Of a DNA stretch of 64,000 nt, positions 12,560 to 25,885 are shown in pieces. The position numbers were made by a program, and so were the translations under genes. Origin of the DNA: Uloborus plumipes (lineage: Eukaryota > Arthropoda > Arachnida > Araneae > Uloboridae); contig JAXGGA010002377.1 of NCBI GenBank assembly GCA_038373865.1, positions 60,075 through 124,074 of the forward strand, in the 5' to 3' direction. Every line of letters begins with the position of its first letter. The stretch's first letter is position 1. The notes below the pieces were generated by a model that was not told where the DNA came from, did not search any database, and saw nothing but the letters and a program-made list of their open reading frames with translations.

Positions 12560-13623
12560 ATCCTCTGGAATTTAGTAGCGAAGAGCAAGAGGAATGCTGC
12601 ACTAGGGTGCGCATAGAACTACTGGGATCTGGGGTTTATTTCTGGGAATGAGATTTAAGCTAAAATATAAATGTTATTGAATGAGAATGGCTTGGTCTCT
12701 GAAGTTTGGTGGTATTTAGTCCCGAAATTCAGAATTCATAACTTCAGATAAGTCTAGGTACTTTCTTAAAAAAAACTAAATTGGTCATAAAAATTTAAAA
12801 AATAATAAATTTTTAAGAATCAAATTTTATTGAAAACTTAGGAGATTATTCCCCGCAACACTTACAAATTATGATTGATATGAACTATTGATACATAGGC
12901 AAGTATGTTAATTGCAATTGGGTTTCGTTACATTTTTTAATTTTCTAATGTTTCTGTTCATCATTTGTTGTTTTCACTCACAACGAGAGAGAGACTCTTA
13001 GTGAATATCATCCGCTCAGTGGGTCAATAAAAATTTAAATTTAGCATGTAGGTTAATTTGAGCTTTGAACTCATTTTTATCTAAAAAATAAAACAATCTG
13101 ATGAGGCTTTTAGGCTGTTGTTTATTTCAATATATACACGGCCCCTTAAAACAAATTAGAGAAAACCATATTAGACGTATGCGTGTGAGTCGACCACAAC
13201 CGAATGAAATTTTAGTTGAAATCTTACCATTATTTTCACATTAAATAGTATTATGAACATTGTGTCAACCTGGGTTCTTTTTTATCTATATTAAAATGGA
13301 TTAAATTATCTATATGAAAAAAGGAAATTGATCTTCATGTTGGTGATGGGAGAGCAAAAATGTAACATTTGGATTATACATTCCTAAATATTTATAGACT
13401 TAGTTGTACGTTCATCGTTCTTAAAAATGAAACTCTGATATTTTTGAGTGCATTAAAATAAGCAAGCATGCAGGTATTGGATGCGTCAGAAAACATCGTT
13501 AGTGGAAAGTTTAGTTTTTGAATGTTAATTTGTTTTCATTTGAACACACGGGATTTTATGACAAAAACTCGTTTAACCCAAAGAAGAGACATTTGTGAAT
13601 ATAGAAAAAACATGTTCATTATA
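12560..13623. other. Non-coding stretch, nothing recognised
   Basis: No gene or repeat pair supported between the possible pseudogene and the next foldback MITE. Confidence 0.5.
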
Positions 13624-14274
13624 CAGGGTGTCCACTCCAATCGTGGACCAATAGCTAATTTCTAAACCGTTAGAGATAAGCATATAGTTTATTTGGGAGA
13701 AAATCTCCAAATTACGAAAGAAATTTTGGGTCTATTCAAAGTTTTTCAAAAAATCAAATTTTGAAAGAGTTACGAAATTTACATTTTTATACAGCCCCCC
13801 AGTCCTATCAATCATATTTAGTAAAACATTCTTGACACTGTAACGTTTAAAACTAAAAAAAAGTCACTCTTCTACCACAAAAATTGACCGAGTTATGACG
13901 TTTTGAAAAATCAAGATTTTGCATTGTTTCATTACGTCATCGAGAGATCGCTTAAGGGACCGTATGCGAAATCCTTCAAAATCTTGATTTTTCAAAACGT
14001 CATAACTCGGTCAATTTTTGTGGTAGAAGAGTGATTTTTTTTTAGTTTTAAACGTTACAGTGTCAAAAATGTTTTACTAAATATGATTGATAGGACTGGG
14101 GGGCTGTATAAAAATTTAAATTTCGTAACTCTTTCAAAATTCGATTTTTTGAAAAACATTGAATAGACCCAAAATTCTTTTCGAAATTTGGAGATTTTTT
14201 CCTAAATAAACTATATGCTTATCTCTAACGGTTTAGAAATTAGCTATTGGTCCACGATTGGAGTGGACACCCTG
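13624..14274. mobile_element. Palindromic foldback MITE, copy 3 (full length)
   Basis: Flanked by TA on both sides. Arms are 13624-13921 and 13977-14274 (298 bp each) with a 55-bp loop at 13922-13976 in the same orientation as copy 2. Both arms carry the CCCCAGTCC / GGACTGGGG version of the site where copy 2 has GAG. The loop reads CATTGTTTCATTACGTCATC on its left half, with a T where the other copies have G (TGACGTCA broken to TTACGTCA). No coding capacity. Confidence 0.92.
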
Positions 14275-15785
14275 TATATATATTTTGATAAATGCCCAAA
14301 ATCATTTTCATAAAAACAGTTACCAAATATTAAAGCATACATCAACCAAGTAGTTTCCATATTAATTTTTCAGGAAATCTGTGGTTGGAGAGCAATATGT
14401 CATAAGTTACTCCTCTCAATTTTTATGATAGTAATTCAATGAGTTAGAAAAAAATCACCATCTTTCTTACACCATTACATTTTCCAGCTGTAATTCGGAA
14501 ACCAGCATTAAATGCAGTTGTAAATTATTTGTAGACAAATCTAAAAGGAACTTAATTAAAAAAAAAAAGAAAACATTTGCCATCTAATCGCAGAAATATT
14601 CGTAATTTTACTTAACAAATAATTCATTTAAACGGTTCCTTTTTCATAATTACTGTTTTACATAGCACTTCAGCTCTTAGTTAAAATGAATGGAAAACTT
14701 GACACGAACTCAACTTGATACTCTTAGCTTGATACAAACACAAATCATTTATTCTTCCGCGCCTTAAGTAATTGCAAATTTATGCGATATTAAATGACGG
14801 AAAAAACCTTTCACAAATGCCTTAAAACCTGCACTAACAAATGACTTTACTAATAAAAAATGCAGCATAGCCTCACCAAAGCATTTTCCGCTCTCTTGTT
14901 TCTGATGAAAAATACGCCTGATGAAATTGAAATATGAGAACAGAATGTTCACTTCATATGCAGCTCGGGAACAAATTCTCCGATCAAGAATTTATGATTC
15001 TCGAATTCATTTAGACCTCTTTTTTCAAAGCAGTCTCGAAAATAAAAACGTAAAAGCGACCAACAAAGAAGAAAGCAACGAGTATTAATGCTTAGAGGGA
15101 GGAAAGAACCAGCTAAGAAATATGAAGACAGATATAGGGTGGTGACATAGAGTGTATCGGATCGGTTATTGTGACAAACACATGGACTACGACATTTTTC
15201 TCTTATGATTCACCTTTGAATGTAAACTAGTTATGGCTATTAGGGTCAGAAGTAATAAATTAGCTCAAAAAGGAGTGCTTTTAAGGAAATAAAAGTTGAC
15301 GCTTTCGATTTTTGGAAGCTGTTACAGTAAATTTTCTATAGAAAGGAAATTGGAATATTATTTATGGTTTGCAAGTAAACACCGTGAATCTTTCCTTGTC
15401 TACTCGTTTATTTTGCACCAGATAAATATTTGTTTATAAACGTAAGTAGCGCAATGTATGTAATTAAGTTAAACTAATTTAGGTAATACCTCAAAGCTAT
15501 CTTTATTTTGGTTCCATTTAACATGAGTATTTGACTAATATATCAGTGACATGTTATTAAAAGAGATTATTTTTATTCTTACCGGGATGTATGCGAAGTA
15601 CATGAACAAATTGTAAATAATTAGTTTCTACTGTATGTATGATCTTTATTTTTAAAGTACATGTAAAAATAAATTTCTGTTATTACTTATTTATTTTATC
15701 GAACATTATTTCAAACGTTACACATATTTTTTGATGCATAGCCAGGTTCATGTCATTCAAGAACTACTTTAAATTACATGCAATA

Positions 15786-15876
15786 CACCGCCAACTCGGT
15801 TTTTCCGTCTAAGGACTGAAGTTTCGTGCTTGTTTGCACTCATCAGCCAGGAATAGGAAGTAACCGAGCTGGAGGC
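15786..15876. repeat. Short inverted-repeat segment (ACCGCCAACTCGG ends)
   Basis: ACCGCCAACTCGGTT at the left is mirrored imperfectly by AACCGAGCTGGAGG at the right, about 60 bp apart. The middle contains TTTGCACTCATCAGCC. Only one copy occurs here, so it may be a small MITE or an unrelated inverted repeat. Confidence 0.35.
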
Positions 15877-16191
15877 AGAAATTCTTCAGCTCGAAAAGTA
15901 GAAAATGCTCGCTATGGGACCATCAGAAATTAAGCATACCAGTTTATAGGTCAAGACTCATTGAGCAATAGAAAGCAAATATCAAAGGTTTTAATAAAAA
16001 AACGAAATACGTCATTTTAGAATCAAGACATCATTTTGTAATGAAAGAAGTAAGGGGTTCTATAGTCTTCAGATCTGAAATTGGTGTACAAGAATAAATT
16101 TTAATACTGATTGCAAATGAGCAACAGAAAAAGAGAACTGTAGTTTGAACTTCAAAAAAGAATTCTTCGATTTGCATGACGACCTCTTAAC

Positions 16192-16336
16192 CAAAGTTTA
16201 CACTAGGATTTCGTAATAATAGGTTAATGTAGGTTAATAGCTTACATTACATTAACCTAGAACACAACTACATTACATTAACCCTTAACTTACATTAACT
16301 TAGGTTAATGTAAGTTTACACAAAGTTTACACTAGG
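16192..16336. repeat. 16-bp direct repeats flanking a TTAGGTTAATG cluster
   Basis: CAAAGTTTACACTAGG occurs at 16192-16207 and again, identically, at 16321-16336. Between them are several copies of AGGTTAATGTAA and its inverse TTACATTAACCT (about 16219-16317), able to fold into alternative hairpins. The layout resembles a target-site duplication around a small insertion, or a slippage product. Confidence 0.6.
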
Positions 16337-19300
16337 CGATGCATACAGTACACTATTCCTGATAATTTGACGTTTTACATGTCCGTCCTGTGTGAATATT
16401 ATTGGTCGCACAATTATTTGACATAATAAATAAATAAATATACATGCATTTAATTTACTCCCCTCCCCCTCTATTTTTTTCGCTTCATCCACTGCCACAT
16501 ATCTCGCGTTTTATCTTTCAAAAATTTAACTAATGTCGCTCTCACCTTCCATTACATACTGGAGCATGGATTTCGTAAAGTATGGCCAATTAGGGGAAGG
16601 AATCGTGTCAAGTTCGATTCTTCATAGCACATGTTTTGCTGTTGCTCAGTGAAAGTATGACGTGAAATATTTGACGCTTCTGGGATGTCAAAAGGGCATG
16701 AGAAACCAGCTCGTTTCGCTCCGATGAATGTTTAATAAGTGTATATTTATGACAATTTTTACCATATTTTATGCGTGGGTTACTAGACTACAGCTCTGTT
16801 TCTGCTCAAAACCTGTCAGCTCTTCTATATGTTATACACAAGCGCTAATAAATTAGATCATAAATTTTCTCTGCCGCAACTTATCATTAATCGCATTTAA
16901 AATATTACTTTGTACGTTGGATAGCTATTAAAACTGAATTATATTATTAGGTTCGTACTAGAAATTCAAATAATATAGGAGATATTAATCAAAGAACTAT
17001 GCGCTGGCGCGCAAATGGGGGGGTCACGGGAGGTCGCTGTGACTTTCAAAAAAAAAAAAAGATCATTCGGCAAATTTGGGTACTTCATTGTAAAACTGAG
17101 ATTGTTTTCTTTTTTAAGTTTTTCAATTGTTTTCAATGATGCATAATTAATCTTATTAGGTATTATGTATGCATGTTTGTATTTTATCATTCAGCGAAAT
17201 TGGGCATTTATTTGGCTGGGTAAAAATTTCTCTCCTGGCAAAAATTTTAGTTCGGGGCACACGTGGAGCTATGTGCTTCTATTTTAAAAGAAACCTTGAT
17301 TTTTTTTAAACAAATATAATTTTAATGACACTGTACATAACTAGAACAGTAGAGAGAGAAAAATATAAATAAAAATTACGTAGTTCAGGTCTAATGTAAG
17401 AAGTTAGTTGTATTTCTAAGGTAATAAAGAGCCGAGATAAAAGAAGGAATTTCAAAGCATCCGTTGTTAAAAATTATGATTTATAAATTTTTCAAAAAAG
17501 AAAGATCAAAAATTCTATTTCAAGAAAGGTCAGCATGTATTTCTAATATTAAAAAATTCAACAACACTTCTTAACACTTCTGATTTACGAATATTATTGA
17601 CTGATTATGGAAAGTATGTAACGAAAATGCTTGTTTCTGAAAGATTGCAATAGAAAAATAGAAATTTTAATGGAAGAAAAATTAAATTGACATTTTAATG
17701 CTGCAGAATACGAAATGAAATTGTCACAAGCGCGGTTTGAGAGGGAATTTTTCTCGTTGAAACTTTAGAGCGATGTGACCAGAAAGTGTGACACAATCCA
17801 ATGCACAAACTACCAGCACCGTATATATCCTGCAGCCGGTATAAGAAGCTATCTGCCTAAAGCTCGGTTATGGCTATTCCACACTAAATTCTACACTGAT
17901 AAGTCCCAACAAGGTAGAAAATACCGTCGAAAGAAATCCATTAAGGACTAGTTCATTTAAAACAAGAATCTTTCAGAAGCCCCGTTACACTGAGGAATCT
18001 TCAATGTCTTCTTGATTTTACTTTTAATACCCGAATAACAAAATCTGCAGTTGACATAAATTATTTAATTCTCACTCAAGAAGTTTGCATTTACGCGTAA
18101 CTCCTATTTTTCTTGTAATGAAGAATTTATTAAGATTTTTTTTAATTGCAAAGTTATAAGCGGGCAATTACAAAAATATCGTCTTTTACTGAATTGGAGA
18201 AAATAATTGTATAACAAACATCCACAAATATATCTCCATGAAACGTTGCACTCACTATATTCTATGTCGAAACAGAATTATATATTAGTAATGTTTCAGC
18301 TGATGCTATATAATAATACATAGATATTTAATTTAAATTGTATTTATACTTTCAAAATTATGTTTCTCAAATAATTAAGATCATTTTTCAACATTCAACG
18401 CATTTTTTCCTCCCAACCATAAGGTCTATAATTGTGTTAGCGAAGGACTAAAGTCATGCTATCAATCAGGAATTGATATCAAATAAGTAAACTCATCGAA
18501 ACAGTGCTTCGGTATTTGTCAAATAGTTGAGTGATTTTATTCATAATCCAGTTACTTTCTTCATTTTGAATTAATCATTCACGTGACTGAAACATAGCAG
18601 AGTTTCAGAATCAATCACAATATATCTGTTACTTGCTTTCAATAGTAATAATATAAGCATCAAAACACTTACTTAAATAATTACTCAAACAAAACCAAAA
18701 CCTTAAAATTTGTCATCTAAATACATTCATTGAAGTTTAAAATACGCCGGCTTCTATTTTTCAGCAAAACTACTGAAGAGAATATTACTCATCTGAAAAG
18801 GTTAATGAGAAATCCTATGTCATCTAATGAAGCGGAAAAGGGTAAAAAAATCGTATATTACCGTGAACATTTTGACTGAAAAGAAACTATTAATGATTCA
18901 CTTCTAACAAAGTGGCATATCCTTCCCCTTATTAATAAATGACAACAGCAAGACCCTCATCTTCGTTAATGGATTCACGTTATGGCCTTAAGCTTTATTA
19001 AAAATTAAGTACGAAGTGGCTTTTTTTTCACAACCGAAACCTTTAATAACTTGAGGTGATAATAAGCAGAAGCAAAACAAAGGAAGTCATCTTATAAGTG
19101 TTACATAAAAAAAAAACTGGTGGGAACAAAAAATTGCCAAGGAGGCATTATTACTCTTCACTTCTCGCACTTTCACCTTTGAACTGTTAGCCAAGGTTGC
19201 GCCAGTGGCTCAGCCACCGCTGCTGACACGACTTTTTGGGGTCAGAGAGTACCACAAACCTTTCTACCACGATAGAGAGGACCACCATAGAGACTAGCGT

Positions 19301-21030
19301 GGGAGAGCATACTTGTTTTCTCTAAATCGGCAAATTTAATGAATTGCTTTATCGTAAGAAAGCGTCGTACATTCATCATTCGATGGTATTCTTGCATAGT
19401 ATTTGAAGGATCACGATTGAACATTAATATTCACCAGTAAAACTTATTAGTTTTGAAGGATATTAAGGAAATATTTTTGGTATTCATGGTAAGTCCTTGC
19501 AAGAGTCATAGGATTTATCTTAAAATAAATTACCGTTTAATTGGCGATTTAACACCGGAGAGTACCTGGGTTGTATTGTAAAAGGAGGAATATGAATTAA
19601 TGGATAAGCAGTTTAACCCTTTACAAGTACATCAATGTACCACCCATTGAGTTTTGTACACAGAAAGTTTTCCCATCTCTTGAGTGCTAAATGTTGTTAT
19701 TAGTCATTTTTCATTTTCATGATTGAAAACTGGTAAGTTCCTTTTTACTTCGCCATTAAGCTTTTAGGGCAATTGGAGTCGGGTATCGAGACACAAAGTG
19801 TTAAACAAATAAAATTCAAAACTGGATTTTAAAACTAAATAATTTTATATTTAATTGTCTAAAATGCATCTCAGTCTTATTTGCATCAAAACTCACCCTC
19901 AATTTAACCTCAAATGTTAATCCTTCAAAGCTAAAAATGTTATAAAATAGCATAACTTTGCTTCTTTTGGTCTTCACTTAATGTATCATAAGTCAAAATT
20001 GTACATCAGAAGTGCATTTTAACATTTCAAAATACATGGTTCTTTTTACAGTTAAATGATATATTATCCATTTTACAACAGAACAATTTTATTAATATAT
20101 TATTATTTTTTTCTATTTTAACCGTTCAAAATCGAAAATTCTCCACAACTAAAAACACATCTATCATAACTAAAGCATTGAAGAATAACATTATTTATTA
20201 AGGTGGCTGCCGGTGCGCTATGTAGGCCAATGCTAAAAATCGATGTTTTTAAATAAAAAATCCAGAATTTTCGAACACTATCCACCTTGGATCGACACTA
20301 TCTCTTTTATTGTCAAAAACGAAAATAAAATAATGCAACAAGGATATTAAGACAAAATAGATAAAAATGAATTTGAATTAAGATCAGAAAAGTGTTTCAT
20401 GGTTGCAAAATAAAAACTGTATTTTCTTTATTTTTTGTTTTAGCAATTAAATATATTTTAACAAAAAGTTGCTTTTTTCAAAATATAGTCGCTTTAGAAT
20501 CTTGAACTTGGAAGAGTTTTCTTAAGTTTCATTAAATGTCCCAAGAGCAGTGAGCTGTTTTAAAAAGTGCTCTGGTTAATTTATTATTTCACCTCAATTT
20601 TAAGTTTCTGTAACAATAACGTAAAATGGGGTGAATCGGTACACTTTTCAGCTTTGATTGTAAAAAAAGGTAGTTAAAAGATTCTTTTTCAATTCGTTTT
20701 TTTGTGTAAAAACTTCGGTCTTGCTTTGCTTTTGATATTCCAAGCAAAGACAAAACATTTTGAGCAGTTATTATTTATATATATATAGACATTTAGGAGT
20801 GTTCCGAATTACCCCGCTGATAGCGGTCAATCGGAACAGTTGTTAATTTTTTTTTTTCAATTTAACTTGTAATAGGTCTCACAAATATGAGTAATATTGA
20901 TGGGGATGAAGAAGAACAGATAGTTACTGTCATATAAAAGTTTATTTTCTATACCAGTAAACGTTTATGATTTGTCAAAATTCAAAATAATTTTGAACAT
21001 ATGAAAAATTAAAATTAATTTTAAGAAATA

Positions 21031-22312
21031 GGGGAGAGTGGTAATGAATGGGCCATGGTGATGAATGGGCCACTAACAAAATATGAAAAAGTATTTGCAT
21101 GATTTTTTTTTTGATGCCATCAATAGATGTAGCTATTTGTTCTACTAAACTCATCCAATTTTCATTCGTTTGCGCTGAGCCATTTTTAAACTAGAGTGGC
21201 ATGGTCAAGAATCTGACTGAAAAGTAACTTTTTCCCTTTTTAGTAAAACATTTCCTAGCTAACATGTACCAATTATTTCACTGCATACGTATGTATAAGT
21301 TAGTCTTTCCATATCTATAAACTAATTTTAAGATGTATTTTGATGTTATTTAAATTCAATGTATTCAAAATACCTAAATGTATTCCAAAAGTATAGGTGG
21401 GGCTGAATGGGCCACCATGTCATGGTAATGAATGGGCCACCTAAATATTGTTTTTCTTCCTTTTCTTTGGATTTTCGCATTAATATGAAACACAACTGAC
21501 TGTCATAGATAAAGATTACTGTCGTCAAAATAGGTTTATAGTAACTTCTAAATATAATTTGCAGATCTATATTATATTCCTATGGTACAATAGACCTCTG
21601 GTCGCAGTGCGTGGCTTGAAAAAGCCCCCCTCTCTCCTTCATATTATATTCCTCACGGTACAATTTCATTTCCTTTCTTGGTAACTTAAGTTAGATATTT
21701 CTTATTCCAGATGTCTAGTAAATTAAAAAAAAAATTTGAATTTTGACAAGTTTGAAAATGAAGATGAAGTTTTTGAAAGTTATTTTTAATACTATTTTTG
21801 AAATATATAAATTTTGTTAAATAATAGTGTGTATTATCTGTTACTTTTTTTATACATATTTGATGTTATTTATTTCTTACAATCTCATTATTTAGTCATT
21901 TTTCTGTTACAATTGGTATGAATCAGTTTTATTTTAATTGCATCAGTTTTGATGTTTATATAATTTTAAATCAGTATGATTTTGTATCATCATGTCAAGT
22001 GCCACATTTATTTTGTCATATTCAGCAATAAAAGGTTAAATCCACATGTTTTCATTGAATTCATTTAGTGGCCCATTCATTACCTTCGATGGCCCATTCA
22101 ACCCCATAGGTGGGGTTGAATGGGCCAAATTTCAAAATTTTTATTTTCTATTATAATTCATTATAGACAGGTGCTAATCCAACTTTTATGACTTTTTTAG
22201 ATAGCCAGATAAGTAAAGTAACTAAAACACCAATTTAGAGTTAAAACAAAGTGTTAGAAAAATTTACAAAAATTCAAAACCAAAAAGTGGCTTATTCATT
22301 ACCACTCTCCCC
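21031..22312. mobile_element. TIR element with repeated GAATGGGCCAC motif
   Basis: The ends GGGGAGAGTGGTAATGAATG and CATTACCACTCTCCCC are inverted, with TA on each side. The motif GAATGGGCCA recurs inside at about 21046, 21063, 21405 and 21432, and inverted or direct at about 22069, 22091 and 22117. A short plus-strand coding-like scrap, FDKFENEDEVFESYF then stop (about 21743-21790), may be a transposase relic. It sits inside the 20.6-24.7 kb element. Non-autonomous. Confidence 0.8.
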
Positions 22313-22428
22313 TACTTTGAATTGAAATACAAAGATTTAACATAAATTGAAGTCACTCATGTCGTCCACAAATATGTACTTGTCCTTAAAACTATCAGTT
22401 GTGGCTTGGTTTAAGTTTTTTCATAATA

Positions 22429-23956
22429 CACTGCGATGCAAAAGTTTAGACAAAATGCAAATATGTGAATAAAAGGAAAACTATTCAACGAAATGCTTTC
22501 AAATTTCTACTGCAGGTACACACTATGGTCCCAAATACGTGGCTGGAGTTCTTATAACTATAACTGGAATCAAATTTTGGATATTACAAAATACATTTTT
22601 TTACATTGTTGCAAAAGTTTAGACAATAGTCAGATTTTATGCAAATATCCCTTGAAATGTAATTGGTGAATTAAATGCGGGACTTTATTATTCATTTATA
22701 AAGTGCACAGATTGCTGAATAAATAATCAAAATCTCAAAAGCTCTTTAGTTCTCGTGTAAAGAAGATGAGAAAGTTTGGAAGCCGAAATTTGAAAATGAA
22801 CCTACTTTATTAATTTTTTGTCTTTTAAATCGGCTCTATTATGGTAGTACATTGTTTTTTACTTTGTGGAGAGCAAATTCAGACATGCGTATCGATCAAA
22901 AAGTCCAAGAAAAATTATATTTCTTAAGGATGAAGGAATTGAAAAAACGGCTCAGACTGACGATTCGCCCCTTAATCCTACAAAACTTCAACTTGGGTCA
23001 AAAACAGCACGTGACAGCATAAGTAGATGAACAACTGAATCGGAATGCATAAAAAAAACAAAGAATTGTGCCTGAGCCTTTTCGGACAGAGTGTCCCAAA
23101 TAAGCCAGATTTTAATGTGAAAAGCAGCATATGTATCATCGTGACTAAAAAATGAATGGTACTTTCTTTGATAAAAATTATTAAAATTGGGATGGCCTAG
23201 ATAGATTATAATTCTTTTCGTGGGACTTGAGAAATATCCAATGATCATATGCTGTGCTGCTTTTACCAATAAAATCTGGCTTATTTGGGACACTCTGTCC
23301 GAAAAGACTCAAGCACAATTCTTTGTTTTTTTTTATGCATTCCGATTCAGTTGTTCATCTACTTATGCTGTCACGTGCTGTTTTTGACCCAAGTTGAAGT
23401 TTTGTAGGATTAAGGGGCGAATCGTCAGTCTGAGCCGTTTTTTCAATTCCTTCATCCTTATGAAATATAATTTTTCTTGGACTTTTTGATCGATACGCAT
23501 GTCTGAATTTGCTCTCCACAAAGTAAAAAACAATGTACTACCATACTAGAGCCGATTTAAAAGACAAAAAATTAATAAAGTAGGTTCATTTTCAAATTTC
23601 GGCTTCCAAACTTTCTCATCTTCTTTACACGAGAACTAAAGAGCTTTTGAGATTTTGATTATTTATTCAGCAATCTCTGCACTTTATAAATGAATAATAA
23701 AGTCCCGCATTTCCTCCACCAATCACATTTCAAGGGATATTTGCATAAAATCTGACTATTGTCTAAACTTTTGCAACAATGTAAAAAAATATCTTTTGTA
23801 ATACCCAAAATTGGATTCCAGTTATAGTTATAAGAACTCCAGACACGTATTTGGGACCATATTGTATACCTGTAGTAGAAGTTTGAAAGCATTTCGTTGA
23901 AAAGTTTTCTTTTTATTCACATATTTGCATTTTGTCTAAACTTTTGCATCGCAGTG
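22429..23956. mobile_element. 1.5-kb palindromic Tc1-type foldback element
   Basis: The element starts CACTGCGATGCAAAAGTTTA after TA and ends with the inverse before TA. The arms are about 680 bp long, running inward to GGACAGAGTGTCCCAAATAA (near 23082) and its inverse (near 23274), with an approximately 150-bp weakly symmetrical centre. The arms differ at scattered positions, for example GTACACACTATGG versus CCATATTGTATAC. Open frames here (22988-23293 and 23659-23892, minus) are products of the palindrome and show no domain. Non-autonomous; TA target and end style suggest Tc1/mariner. Confidence 0.88.
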
Positions 23957-23958
23957 TA

Positions 23959-24280
23959 TCTTCTGGGATGAGCGCTGCCTTCTCTTTAATTTCTTGAAAC
24001 TTCTGGGCTTTGGGGATTGTCCTGTAAGATTTTCCCACTTATTTATAACTGTCTGTTTGCTGGACTTTTGACACGAAGTCTGTATGACTTCCCCATGTAT
24101 TTTAAGTAAAAAGAAGTCTAATGGAGCAAAAATCTTTTTAAATCTGCAACTTTCTGTCATTCTAAGGTCTAGTTGCTCACAAGAAGGGATAAACAGTAAT
24201 AAATCATTGTTCTTGTCTTGACTAGAAGAATTGGAGTTAGAATCGTGATTTTTCAAACCTTCATTTAAATAAGATTGCAT
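23959..24280 (-). pseudogene. Coding-like frame of the interrupted outer element
   Basis: An ATG at 24278-24280 opens a minus-strand frame of about 107 codons, cut at 23958 by the Tc1-type palindrome; in the pre-insertion sequence it would stop two codons later. It begins MQSYLNEGLKNHD, is Ser/Asn/Asp-rich, then has CEQLDLRMTESCRFKKIF and a basic tail FKKLKRRQRSS. Beyond the inserted element the minus strand contains DSFKDKYIFVDDMSDF in another frame, reminiscent of the acidic C-terminal stretch of pogo-type proteins. I do not recognise a defined domain. Probably a relic of the 20.6-24.7 kb element's gene. Confidence 0.3.
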
Positions 24281-25629
24281 TGGAAAAACAGAACAAAGTG
24301 TTCCGATTTACCCGGCAATTTTTTTTTTCATATGGCATTTTTCAGAATTCTTCATTTTTATGACACAATTTTCAAAAAATGTAAATTCTAATGTGGTATT
24401 CTGTTGTTCAGATACATGCATAATTGAAACATACCACTCTTAGGTTTTAAATATAAGAAGGTTTGTTCTTACAAATGAAGTTTTGCAGTCTATGAAAACG
24501 TGATGTTTTCTAGCATTCCACGTGCAGCCCTCCTCAGAAGCCAGTAGCATTGCCAGATTGACAGAAGTATTTTTTTCCTACTTCCTTCGATATTACCTTT
24601 CTAAAAAAAATAATGGCGGAAAATACTCAATAGTATATTTATGAAGAATTTCTTGGTACGATCGGGAAGTTTTGTTGCGATTGACCCCACTGTTTCTATA
24701 CACCCGATTTTACGGTACTTGAATTTCATACTTTCTTCAGATAGGTATATTTCTAACAGTTTATCTCTCTAGACTGATCAAAGATAAGAATACATTGAAA
24801 GAAAAAAAAACACTTGAATGAAAATCGGAAGAGAAAAACCAATGTATCGCAAAAATAAATCTTGCATGACTCTATAGGGGCACTAAGAAGATTGGTTACG
24901 CAATTTAAAGAAATGGAGGACATTTCACACATTTCATGATCCTCACAGTTTGAAGCAGTTAATTCTGAACGACTTTAGAGATAAATGAGAAATATACGCG
25001 TATAAACAAAATTATCGATGCTAGATGTTAACATATGTAAATATTGTGGCAAAGGTGAGGATATGTTACATGATAAATTTTGTAGATGGCGATTCCTTCT
25101 TGCATGACTTTGACAACTGCTGTAGCTGAAGGTTGCAGAGCTTAACATTTGAGATATTGTCTGGAGTATTACGATGCCTTGCGTTTAAAATGTTTAGCAT
25201 GATAAAAATGCTGTATGAAGTCACATTTAAATTAAATTAAATCACTAGTTTAAAGAAATAAACTATAAAAAGCATATTTTTCTTAGAAATTTCTAGTAAT
25301 TTTTGGCCTTTTCAAAATGAAATGTGTCACATGGATGCTTATCATGCATTTGAACAATTCACTACAGTTAATACTTAAATAAAAATAACAAGTAATGATA
25401 GTAGAAAAGTTAAAAAAAATCTTTTTTGAGTAATTATTTTTTTTTAATTGGAGAAGGGAAAAAATATGATCATTGAAGGTAACTTTGATTCACAATTCCT
25501 GCGCTTTTAACTGGTCCACCTATATTTTAAAAGTTTTAATGCACTTATTCACAGAAAAAATATCGTAAACATTGTATAGCTATCCAAAACTAAGATAGAA
25601 AAACAATTTTGAACTATTTCAAATAAATT

Positions 25630-25885
25630 ATTAAGTGGTTATCCATGAAAGATGTCGCACATTCTACTAGTATTTTGACCCATTTCCCCATTGTCATAAA
25701 GTGTCACACTTTACCATACCCTATATTCCGTTTTCACTTGGCATGCAATTTTTCATTAACATATTCTAGTAAAAATGTGTGATGTCACACCTCTTGTTGC
25801 CCCATTTCTCATCTTGTCACAAACTGAAACTTTCATGAGCCCCCTTCCCCCTCAAAACGTGACATCATTTATGAGCAACCCCTCA
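25630..25885. repeat. Degenerate tandem modules with C-rich cores
   Basis: Three loosely similar modules follow each other: GACCCATTTCCCCATTGTCA (25677), then TTGCCCCATTTCTCATCTTG (25797), then GAGCCCCCTTCCCCCTC (25838). Each is followed by a TGTCAC- or GTGACA-type block and by ATTTATGAGCAACCCC or a comparable ATCCATGAAAGATG. I have the impression that such modules are widespread in arthropod intergenic DNA, but I cannot name the family. Confidence 0.4.

Larger units (their letters stand above)
14275..20623. other. Long non-coding stretch with few repeats
   Basis: Apart from two small repeat structures listed separately, I see no gene or element ends. Short open frames (for example 14764-14952, 16316-16498, 16966-17190 and 19242-19424 on the minus strand) have no recognisable domain. 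A short G-rich patch, GGGGGGGTCACGGGAGGTCG (about 17017), stands out from the A/T background. Confidence 0.45.
20624..24710. mobile_element. Pogo-like element interrupted by two later insertions
   Basis: TA flanks both outer ends. The left end is AAATGGGGTGAATCGG and the inverted right end is AAATCGGGTGTATAG. The internal motifs TTCCGAATTACCCC (20800), CAATCGGAACAG (20828) and GTTCCGATTTACCC (24300) repeat the terminal theme. Removing the two nested elements (21031-22312 and 22429-23956) leaves about 1.27 kb. A minus-strand open frame lies in the right part. The end structure resembles G-rich-ended pogo/Tc1-class elements; the family assignment is inference. Confidence 0.55.

Noticed and set aside
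20210..20290. AAGGTGG...CCACCTT as a small inverted-repeat element
   Set aside because: Only a 6-7-bp match, with no target duplication or second copy.
22988..23293. 101-codon minus-strand frame
   Set aside because: Lies in the arms and centre of the foldback element; no domain, and composition is that of a palindrome artefact.
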